64,000 nucleotides of DNA, taken from NCBI RefSeq assembly GCF_037975245.1, contig NC_092580.1, forward strand, positions 32,825,001 to 32,889,000, in the 5' to 3' direction. Under the pieces are notes generated by a model. It ran no database searches. It was not told the DNA's origin and was given only the letters and a program-made list of their open reading frames with translations. A program made the translations under genes and the position numbers. This document shows, one piece after another, positions 45,689 to 56,198 of the stretch. How positions within the stretch are numbered: the first letter of the stretch is position 1; each line of letters begins with the position of its first letter. Source of the DNA: Apostichopus japonicus (lineage: Eukaryota > Echinodermata > Holothuroidea > Aspidochirotida > Stichopodidae).

Positions 45689-45798
45689 CGGCATGTTTGT
45701 TCATTATTCACGGCATGTATGTCCTTTATTCACGGCATGTATGTTCATTATTCACGGCATGTATGTCCAATATTCATTGCATTTATGTTTATTTCTAC
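45689..45798. repeat. 22-bp tandem repeat, five copies
   Basis: The unit cggcatgtatgttcattatt plus ca starts at 45689, 45711, 45733, 45755 and (degenerate) 45777. Confidence 0.9.
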
Positions 45799-45966
45799 AA
45801 AAAAGATACATTTTGATGAAATTCAAGTACTGAGAACTATGACAGCTTAGCCAACATTCCAGATGTATCAGGTTTCAAGGATAAATCAAAAAGATGATAA
45901 AAACCACAGAAGTACAGATTTTGAAGAACATTTGCCCAGATAACAGCACAGACCTCCTACTGCAGT

Positions 45967-46188
45967 CAGGCGCGTAGCCAGGGGGAGGGGGAAAAGTAAT
46001 TTCAAGCTTAGATGCAACTTACAAGGCCTGGGAAGTGCCATTTCCAGCGATCTGGGAGGCATTTTCAGCGCCAATAGCGCCAACTATAGTGGCGCTACGC
46101 TTAGATAGTTTTCAATGCAGAATCTACGGCTCTGATAGTTTGCCTACAGGTTCGCCCCTCCCTTTGCAAACTCCTGGCTACGCGCCTG
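45967..46188. mobile_element. hAT-like MITE, 222 bp
   Basis: Ends caggcgcgtagccagg and cctggctacgcgcctg are perfect 16-bp inverted repeats. The 8-bp duplication actgcagt lies at 45959-45966 and 46189-46196. The interior carries the family blocks ggaagtgccatttccagcga and ggcgctacgcttagatagt, so this is a short internally deleted relative of the elements at 34110 and 56583. Perfect ends and duplication suggest a recent insertion. Confidence 0.95.
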
Positions 46189-46196
46189 ACTGCAGT

Positions 46197-47435
46197 GATG
46201 CAACTTCCTGGAGTAGTTGATGTTTTAGCCAGTCAAAATAGTATCTCGAGTTAACGGTAAGATATTGATATGTGGTTTTCAACTAGCAGTGTCGAATACT
46301 TTTTTTTACAATATACATTTCACATTCTTTGTAAACAGAAATTCCTTTTAATTATTGGCCAGGATTTTGAACTTTTAGATCAACTTACACAATGGATCTA
46401 TGTCATTTTTTTTTATGTAGCAGATAAATGCTAGTGTGGCTTGCTATGGTATATGTAACTTCAAGTAGCATAAATTAGACCTGGTAACATATCGCTTCGA
46501 TTGTTTCTCGATTTTCTTAAGAACCTTTTATTGTTGTTTGTTGATTATCGAGCAGATAGTTCATTTAATCCTGACAAATAAATACTAAAGATGTAAAATA
46601 ATATGATCTTCAGTTTATGTAACGAACACTTGAAATATAACGCTAGTGAAATCACGGGTTAAGTCAGCAGCCTTAGGATTGGAACTTGTGATCGTGGTCT
46701 TAGTGTAGATGGAGCAGGCTCATGTATGTGGAGAGGGGGGGGGGGCTAGGAGGGGGAACCCACCAGAAAATAAAATTAAGAATTAGTAGTCAATAGTGCC
46801 ATCTGAGGCATCTTGTTCAATAAATTTGGTCTACAATTAGTTTTTAATGCAACTTGATTTTCAAATATACCCTGCAGCTTACAAGAGAAATTCTCCGAAA
46901 CAAAGCATGTTTAAAGCCAGACCTATCCCCCACCTGCCCCCTCCCTTCCCCACGCTTACCCTCCTCATAGCCATCTTGATAACAGTCCTATTTCGGGCAA
47001 ATCAAATAATGGACAGGAACATATTTGACCCACTACCGTGCATTGTGTGAAGTGAATGAAGCCACAAATAAAGAGAAAGTCCAATTCATTGTCTAACTCA
47101 AAATCTATATGTAAGTTATGCTGCAAGTAAACAGTACATCAAAAGCAAGACTCCAAACAAGGCCATGTTTAAATGAAAAAAAGCTACAGTACACAACCCC
47201 TGTTGATAATGACACCTTTCTCCAAAGTTGTCGGTCCACCCATGTCTAATCCCCAAACGACGAGAGACATCCGTGTGTGTACAAGACATGCTACAGATGC
47301 AAGTTTGTGAGTCAGTACCCATTCCCTCCACTCCCCTCTCCTCCCCCTCCTCATTCCCACCGACAAAAAAAGAACAAACACATTTCGTTTTGATAGACAC
47401 AGCGCTACGATAAAATGCAAACTATTTTAACGTGA
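46197..47435. other. Intergenic stretch
   Basis: No gene supported; G run near 46735-46745. It lies just 3' of the NAA10 stop codon and must include that gene's 3' UTR. Confidence 0.4.
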
Positions 47436-50400
47436 TCAATAAATACATCGTTCATCAACTAGTCCCTTTATCCTCTGTCTTGTGGGCATCTCGCCCTTTC
47501 CTCCTTCCCTTCCTAGATTCCTTTCCTGTTTTCCCTTCCCCCTCCCCTTATCAGTGTTGTCTCTTTTCTTGCTCTCATCTCCTTGTTTGTCCCCATCGTC
47601 CTTCTTCTTATCGTCTGAGTTTTGATCCAGGTTTTCCGTCTTCTTGGTATCTGCAGGTCCTTTCTCTCCTTCTGTTTCGTCTAATATCAGTTTGCTGATT
47701 CCTTCGTTGGCCTGAATGATCTGTTCCGTGATGTCATCCTTATCTTCCACCGTGTTCTTATCTTTGGAAGACTGTAAAAAATAAAAATCAATAAATCAAT
47801 AAATAAATAAATAAATAAAAATACAATAAAATCATTACTAGGAAATAGCTTGTCATAGTGTGGAGCCTAAATCCATGCACAGGAACCAGTTGATGATATG
47901 TTTTATAATGACCATATCTGCTGATACCTGTGTTCTACAACATGCTATAACTACAATGTAACAAACTTGTCTTTGTAACTCAATTCTTAGCGTATATTAA
48001 AGTTAGGGGGGCCTGACGTTTTGACCCTAGCAGGACCTTCTTCAGAGGCTAACTGAAGATTAGCCTCTAAAGAAGGTCTTGAAGTTGATTGGTTCGGATA
48101 AATACTAATAACTTTATATACCATTTCCAAAAACCGAGGAATTGATCAATTCTGTCCTTTCTATCTAAACCCCAAAAATACATTCAAGTGCTAAAATTGA
48201 ACCATAAATATATCATTTATAATCCACTCATTGAGATTTTGTCATCAGATCCAATACATTTACACTCATGTCACTAGTGCACCATACCACATGAAGGCTA
48301 TGACTTATGGATTGCTTCTTACTATAGTGCATTCTGCTAGTAATTCACCTAGTCAACTGAAGACAACTACATCATTAAGAAAGAGTGTTATGCACAAAAT
48401 TAGGCCTGAACCTTGTATATCATTTTAGATATTTTTAACTTTACGAGTATTAGCATTTCTACATGAACTAAAACATGTGGTTTCAAACTAATGCTAAATT
48501 AAGCATTTTAACATATTAAACATGTCAACACACTAATGCTACACACTGACAATGCATATTGTTTGGAAGCATTTTAACACATTAAACATGTCAAGACACT
48601 AATGCTACACACTAAAAATACATATTGTTCTCAAGCATTTCAGTGAGACATATTGCCTTTTTTAAAACAACCAGTTGCTTATCGAAGGAAAATGCTGTTA
48701 CCTTATTCAAGAAAGTCGTAAGATCTCGTTTCATGGCGTATGCATCCTCCCCATCAGCGTAGTACTTTGGTTCGATCTCACTGACCCTAGATTAAGAAGA
48801 TGAAGAATAAATGGGAATGCGGAGAATAGTTGGGAAGAAAACAAGCAAATACATGAACAAAAACAACTCTAATAAACGGTGGCAGTATTTAGTTACTCTC
48901 AATTCTTATCCTTCCAAGTCGATATTAGACAGAATCCTCAACCAGCTCCTGCATATGTCCTTAAAGCAGCATTTTGCGTTTGGTCGCCGTTTTCTACTTT
49001 TTTGACATGTCCATCGAGTTTTTTTACATATATCAATCACAAAACAGCGAACTAAGATATTAGCCAAGTTTTCCCTGCCAACAACGTTAATTGGCGACTA
49101 ATTAAGGATTTTTGCAAATAATGAGAAAAGTGTCCACGACAATTTCTACATTTAATATTAATCGCATACAGTTCCCCAAACCCACTAGTTTGAATTCAAC
49201 CAATCAGAGATGCAGGTTTAGTTATGAGCCGTTGCTAAAAATAGATTCAAGACTTTGCGTTGGTACAACCAGGGAGTTGTTATGGAACTCCCTGGTACAA
49301 CTGCCATATAGACTGTACACAAATCAAGAATGGTGTTGTATTACGTATTGGTCAATGACGTTCGTAGTGTTTAAATATTCATATTATGGGCGAGGTTTAT
49401 TTTACTTTTATGCCACCATTTGAAGTAAGATTTAAATAGGTAAGATAGTTATGTATGTCGTTAAGGCATAGTGGAGTCAGTGAGGTTGAGAAAAATCATA
49501 GAAAAGGACGCAAAAATGCTGCTTTAATAGATGAGACACAAGTACTGGGGATGAAATAGAGAACAGAATTAAAGATGCACTGATTAATTTCTTGATCCGC
49601 CTGTTAGTCTAGGGCAATTGAAAATATTTAGTTCTAGTTGGACTGAGATATCTTCCTATGGTTTGATCCTCATACTTGACTATTGTTTCACACACGTACA
49701 TGTAAAGCAGTGTGAGGGTCTCCCTAGAGTGGTTGTCTGACTGTTGGATGACCAAAACTCACATAATTCTTCTTCAATGACTGTACAATGGGGATTAATA
49801 TCTGCTTTACTTAATAAGGGCAAAGTTTTAAGGACTTTTGCTGGTTCTCCCTTCGAAACAACCAGGCCTCATTTTTTGGTATCCACACAGAAATTTTTTT
49901 GGCTGGGTGAAAAAGTGACCAACAGGATTGTGACCAATATTTACACTATACAAGAGATGTGTAGGTTTGGTAAATAGAACACCAGCTTTGAGGGTGATAC
50001 CAATTAATCATTTGACCTATTTGGAGGTATTTAGTTACAATACAGTCTGAATTTGGATGTTAATAAATAATCCTGAATCAGACAACCACCACAAGCTGAT
50101 TTTGGTTGCCCGGCTAGAAATTTGGTCGTCTCGGACCATTAAAGATTTGCCCTGCTTATATGCGTTATCTGTACTGTTTACAGATGTCTGCATCAAAGCA
50201 ACTAGGTCACATGGAAGTGTTCATGAACATGCAACCACGCCAGGTGAAATTGACTAGTTCAAGGCTCCACATGTTCAGTTTGGTCAAACAGAGAAAAGTG
50301 CTTTATAAAGCACAAATTTAGGTGCTTAAAACAACAAGTTTGACTTGAAACTTCAAAAATAGGCTTCAAAAGATCTCTTCTTCAATAGTTAAAACAAAAC

Positions 50401-52253
50401 TTGTATGTACACTACTAGTGATCAACGCAGAGTACCAATATGAACTGCTGTAAAAGACTGCAGCGTTTCAAGTTTCCCGAACCCAAACAGGGCCCTCTAT
50501 TTATTTTGGGTGGTGTGGCTGGAGAGCACATCTACGTACAGCCAGATGTCTCTTATACAGACTGAGATATCGAATCAAAAGTCAGGCATATCTTTTGAGT
50601 TTTGCAGTTTTCACAGAAAAGGCACCGCTTGTCTGCAGAGATATGCTCTCTTCTTTGATATTGATTCAGCCCTTGCTACAGCTTTCCTTTTTGACATGTC
50701 CCCTTACCAGTGACCACATTTTCCACACACTTTTAAACGCAGAATACATTAAAGGCATTGAAGACTTGCCCCCAAACCGAGTGCCGCGCTTTGAAAAAGT
50801 TAACTTTCTGTTGCTTGCAAGTGAAGTTTTGTTCTTGTCACTTGTTCTTGTCACTTGTTCTTGTCACTTGTTCTTGTCACTTGTTCTTGTCACAAAATGC
50901 AGACAGTAATGAAACGTGATACCTGAGATGTCCATCGCTGCTATGCACACTGTGTTGTGGGTATTGACCGTAGCTGTATGTATTGACTGTACAATAGTGT
51001 CTAATTACTTACGGTAGCAAGCTGTGTGTATTTTCTGGGATCGACGGTGGTGTCTAACACTTCCGTTACACCTCACTCGAAACTAGGTCAGATTACCAGC
51101 ATTAGACGTTTCTTTTTGCTCAAGTCTTCACACCCTTTAAAAGGGTCATCTTATGTTGAGTTTCTTCCTTGTAACTAATTTGTGCAATAATCTTCCACAA
51201 TTTCAACACGGTTCCCTTTCTTTGTATTCTTGACATACTTTCATCACCATCAAAGCAAAATATATAATATAACAACAGAAGTTATACTCACTCAAATTTG
51301 AGGGTGTTCTGATAGAGATGGAGGGCTGCACGATTACTGGAGAAAAAAGAAGAAAAAGGCACAATGTGGGGTGAATTAGAGATCATAAAAACACATTAAA
51401 AATTCATTCTGTATTAACAAATATTCACATTTATTTTACTATTAAATTATTGACACAGGCGGCAGATGTTGACAGATTTTTTTTTGATGATAAAGCTTAT
51501 AAATTTCTTGATTGGGTAGAATCTGTTTTTGTACTATCCAATGTTAACACTAATTATATACTCATTACGATGAAAATCATATTTTAAGGTATGAGACATG
51601 ATTTGAGGAACTATTTAACTTTATCAAAAGTTAATTTTAAGCATAGTCAGTACTGCCACAAAATATGCTAGAAAAGTCACAAGAATGGTCACTCATGTTC
51701 AAACTTTAAGAGGTTTGACTGCTATCCATAACAACCTTTTCAAAACAGCTAAAATATGTCATTTAATACTCCTCAACATCTATGAATTTATTAGAAACAT
51801 TTGAGCAAATTTGAGCAAAATATGCTGTCAATTTGGAAACTTCGGTCCTGACCCTATTTAGTGTTTACCAGTTCAGGGGTCTGTATACTGATAATTGTAG
51901 GCATTTATCAATCTATTCCGCTGCCATATTGAAATGAAATGTAACTTTACAATTCATCCAAAGGTATTCAACAAACAAGTATAAAACGTTTTAAATCATA
52001 TAGAATAGTGTGTTGTCTACCAATCCGTGGAGTTGAAATTGCAATATATAAACCACCTCCCCAGTGTAGATGCATGCATACAGTGCCGTGCCTCTTGCGT
52101 ACATGTAGAGACACATATTGGGCATTGAAGCACTCCACCATGGCACGTGATGCCTGGTCCATTAACTTCTGGGCCAAACCTAGCCTCCGATGGGATCGTT
52201 TCACAGCCAGCGATGTAATGTGGTCATGTGGTTTCTCGTCTGGATCTTCCTCC
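47436..52253 (-). CDS. NAA10: N-alpha-acetyltransferase 10, catalytic subunit of NatA (partial)
   Basis: Four minus-strand exons join in frame: 52253-52092, 51336-51292, 48786-48702 and 47771-47436. The first reads [20 protein letters not shown], then [18 protein letters not shown], with the acetyl-CoA loop R-R-x-G-L-A and the KRSHRR nuclear signal of human NAA10. The next give [15 protein letters not shown] and [20 protein letters not shown], near identical to human. The last exon is a diverged hydrophilic K/E/D-rich tail of about 111 residues. NAA10 pairs with NAA15 on ribosomes to acetylate protein N-termini. Splice sites are AG at every acceptor; the donor after 52092 reads AG|gcacgg, a GC donor, and the others are GT. 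Exons for the first ~60 residues were not found between 52254 and 56190. They may be diverged, further away, or lost. Confidence 0.93.
48011..48050 (-). ncRNA. Hammerhead-like motif in a NAA10 intron
   Basis: On the minus strand: agcct, ctgaaga, aggtcctgctagggtc, aaaacgtc, aggc. CTGAAGA is intact, the GAAA core is AAAA, and gcct pairs with aggc as stem I. The adjacent 48036-48076 forms an inverted repeat (ccttcttcagaggctaa against tagcctctaaagaagg), so a second, opposite copy of the 5' half is present. Confidence 0.5.
48501..48642. repeat. 66-bp tandem repeat, 2.1 copies, in a NAA10 intron
   Basis: Units start at 48501, 48567 and 48633 with aagcattttaaca, attaaacatgtcaa and actaatgctacacact blocks. 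Confidence 0.85.
50750..51139. mobile_element. MITE with TAAAGG...CCTTTA ends, copy 2, in a NAA10 intron
   Basis: Same family and orientation as 16921-17293. This copy carries an internal array of about five 13-bp units (cttgttcttgtca) at 50830-50891, absent from copy 1. Confidence 0.8.
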
Positions 52254-55200
52254 CTGTTAAAACAGCACAAGGAAGAAACACAATTTTGCAATTTTTTTTC
52301 AGGAATTTTGAGCAGTAATTTATTCATCATCTCAAATCTGGAAAAAATCCTGTTTTACGAATGATTTCATGATAAGATGTACAATCCTCCCCCCCCCCCC
52401 CCCCCAAACATCGAATAATAAACATCCAATAATGGTCACTGATGTTCCCAGTTCAAAAAGCACTTTCATGTAGGTATAATGACACTTTCTTTTGTCTGAG
52501 CAGACGCTTTGCAATATTTGGAAATATTTTGAACGACCAGCAAATTTGGTCACATGATTGTATGCCTGCTTGTTATTGTGGACATCATGGGCCAACATTA
52601 ATACATTTTGAACTTTCATAAATTTTTCCCCAGGCAGTACAGATACATAGCCTACGGTCAACAGGTTCAATGGTACTTGGGGTTCCTAGCAAGACACGTC
52701 AGGGTTGTGCTACCATCATGTGCAGTCCAAAGAATCAGAAGTGAGTTTCCAGCCAATGGTCATTACACTGGATTCAATGATATTTGACAGAAAAGTCATA
52801 ATAAAGACCAATGGAGGCAGCAGAACTCTTGAATGTTTAGACTTTGTTTCTTCAGCAGCAGTTGGTTTGTTTTACAGTCTTTCTTCAGAAACTCAGCAGT
52901 ACACCCTGTTAATGGTCTTCGATTGTTTTAATGCGTGTGATGCTGTGTTTCACGTTGCCTGTCAGTGTTGTACGTGTCGTCGTGCGTGGGTAACATTTTT
53001 GCATGTGAGTTACTTCGTGCAGTGTTTCTTGGTTTAAATAACCCTTTATTCTATTTGCTTCTGGATTATTCTAATTAATTTGTCACAACAACGATTGATA
53101 GTGATGGACATGCAACTGCTTTGTAGGCTTAAAGCAAAAAATTTCATGTAAGTTGTGTTCTTTAAACCTCTTTTGGTGTCACAAATTACATTAGTGTAAT
53201 TTAAGAATGATAATGTTTATGGAAAGTACAATTTTACTTTTATGTCATATAATACAATGATTGTTGTTAATGTTAGTTTAGTCACAGGCTTGGTCAGATT
53301 GTCCAGAATGACTGTCTAGAACTGATATTGAATAAATTTTGTTCAATGATTTAAGACTTGAACTACGTTGTGTGAATTCTTGGCTCTGTGACCTTAAAAT
53401 AAACCGCTTTGAGATTTAATTAAACACCCTTTGGAATAAAATCTTTTTGCCTACCTATATTGACCCATCCCCATTACCCCCACTCCCTCCACAACATAAG
53501 GAATGGTTTTCCTGGAATAGGAATAAGAAATTATTTCTATAACTAACTGATCCAGCATATTCCAGAAATAAATTGGGGCACTGAGATTTGTTCACAAGAA
53601 GATGTAACCCATCACTTTTGAAGCTAACCTCATAGCTTATAAGTATACAATAGAGCAATGAAGGGGGTGTTAATTTAGATGATACAGTAAAATCTCTTCG
53701 TCTATTGCGACTTCAGTGTAGTAACGCTAATACTAGTACTACTAGTGCTCGGCGCGCTACCTCCTAAGGATCGCCACTTGCCCCATTGGCGGTTTCCTGT
53801 TCCCCGATCTGGTCTTCAGAGTAGTTTTTTTGTGTGGATTACTTGACAGAAGAATGACTCTTTTATGTCGAACCGTTAAAGTCCGTTTGTTTTATTTTAT
53901 AACAAAAAGGAGGGATCGTAGTATGCTCCCGTGAAGTGTTCGCTTCATACGGAGCTGCATACTGGCTAGGCCCAGTGAAATCGGCGCTGGTGTTGTGCAC
54001 TAACTTGGTCATAATCGCCGTGTTTTATTCGTCCTTCAGCCATGGATGAAGGCTAATTGCATGGGTTACGATATTTATGCAGCCCCCAACAACACAACGG
54101 ACCGGCATTTCTCTCGGATAGTTTAAAACAGTTGTAAAATAAACTTGAAATTTCTAACGATATAGCGTAATACAGTGGTTGTTTGTTCTCTCAGTGTAAA
54201 TGTGCGTGTATATGGAACGGTATGATCGTCGCGCATCCGGTACATGCCTGGGCTTGGCACTTGTGTTCCTAACATGACGTCATCATTGTCTTGTTGTGAA
54301 ATCGCATTCTCAGATATCTATTTTCGGATGCGAATATTAAAACGTTAATTATTAATTAGTCCTTGAGGTTTTCAAGGTGATGAGGATAGTTTTGAACATA
54401 GATTTTCTCATAGATTCAGAGGAAGTTACTCTCGATTAGTTGGATTTTTCGTGTCATGGCCTCTTTAACGTAATCATAATTATATAGGTGAAACGATAGG
54501 GCGGATATCATGACACTATAGTTGGCAAACACTTTAGCACGCCTGTGTCCTTCACGTGAGCGACCTCCAGAATCCCCCCCCCCCCCTTACCCACCCCACC
54601 CTTACTCTAGCGTTCATGCAGTCCAACCAAAACAGCTAGAAGGGAACCAATGTGATGGAAACTTTTCACATTAACGAATCACATAATTTGATGAATTTTT
54701 ATGCATGTCGTCGCTAAGATTTTTGAGCAGGTCAACGTAATATTTTGAAGGAAAATAAAATTGAAAGTGTGAACAAAAGTTGTTGAAAAACATCTCCAGA
54801 CACACAATGAAGAAAGTTTACCAAAGTTTATGTCTCAAATATTTTTTTCCTGTATTAGTTTTAGTGATGGATGCAACCTGCCTTGTCCTTGATATTGTAT
54901 TTCACGATCGCGACAGGATACAATTCTAACAAGAAATCAGAAGATACTGGTAGTATTCATTCGAGACTGACATAGTTATCTTTGCTATAGAAAACTAGTT
55001 AGTAAACAAGACCATTAAGATATTTAATGTTATATCTGTATACTTGCATTAACACAGAACACATGCGTATAACCAAGATTGACTAACAAGGTAAGACAAA
55101 TATTTTCTTCTTATATTTGAAAAAAAAAAACAAAACATACACGGTGATTTAAATTTGTCTTTTATCAACAAACATTTTGTTCGAGACATATTTATTACCC

Positions 55201-55307
55201 AAATGATCAAACTTAATATCATAGTATTGTTATGCTTCAACGGATATTAAGTTTAATAACTTCTTTAAATTGGAAAACTTAAATGCATAACGAAATTTCT
55301 AGCTTAC
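52254..55307. other. Non-coding stretch upstream of the known NAA10 exons
   Basis: A C run of about 18 lies at 52388-52406. I looked for the missing NAA10 N-terminal exons on the minus strand and did not find them. Another C run lies near 54575-54586. Confidence 0.4.
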
Positions 55308-55337
55308 CAGGATTGACTGGCCGATCGCCATGTGGGT
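55308..55337 (-). other. Candidate 30-bp microexon
   Basis: On the minus strand a strong pyrimidine tract ending ctccttgcag is followed by 30 bp (open as THMAIGQSIL) and a consensus donor CTG|gtaagc. The phase does not fit the NAA10 exon at 52253. No gene model includes it. Confidence 0.3.
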
Positions 55338-56198
55338 CTGCAAGGAGGGGCGGGAGAAGAAACATATCTCAAAATGATAGGTAGCTTCCGGGACTTCTGA
55401 GGCGTTTCAAAAACATCCCAGTGAAATTGAATTCCTCTTTATGAAATGTGCTTTCGTTCATTAACATCACTATCCGAGAACATTAAATATCTGCAAAGTG
55501 AAATGTCTCAGATGACTCGAAGCCCCTAGCCTCCCAGGCCACCAGAGCTTAGAATATATATTCCGGAGAAATTCGATTCCTCTCTCTGACATTTATTTTC
55601 GTGCTTTAAACTCGCTACGAGAGACCAACAGTAATGGTGTAAAAATCTCTTCCGATTGTAAAATTCACAACAAAATACAATTCTATAGCTATACTTATAA
55701 GCGATCCAAATATCTATTCAGTGAAAATAAAAATAAAAATGTGAATTCCTAAGGCGCCGACCTACTTGAGTGAAGTTACGGTCCATGGAACGCCCTTACG
55801 AAGGCACTTTGTCTTTTACCCACTGTGAAGTGTTTGAAGTCCCAACTTACAACTCATCTTTTTATAATTCACTTTCATAACTTTTGTTTGCTTTGACTTA
55901 CTTCATTCCTTTTATTACTCTGTAGGTATCTCATGTTTGTACTTGTTTTACTATATAGTCCCACGTAAAGTGTTTTGAAATATTATTTTATGTAAAGCGC
56001 TATATATAAGTATACATCGTCGTCATGATCATATATCCCGGTAGTCTATTATTTTACAATTTGTGCATTAATCTTCTTCTTTTCTTTGAGGTGGGGCTTT
56101 ACTTAGGAGGGGAGAGTTGTTACATTAATTAAAATAAAACTTGTCTCGTGATTTTAAATTCAGAGTCGGTTGTTTCCATTCCTCCATGCAGACACAGG

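Larger units (their letters stand above)
44603..45966. other. Intergenic stretch with G runs
   Basis: No gene supported. G runs near 44942-44957 and 45564-45577. A hammerhead-like relic and a 22-bp tandem repeat are listed separately. Confidence 0.45.

Noticed and set aside
45689-45798. CRISPR-like array from 22-bp repeats
   Set aside because: Repeats are directly adjacent with no spacers, in a eukaryotic genome.
52632-52670. VGYV in a minus-strand frame as the missing NAA10 IVGYVLAKM exon
   Set aside because: Only four residues match; the next residues and the phase do not, and no suitable splice donor follows.
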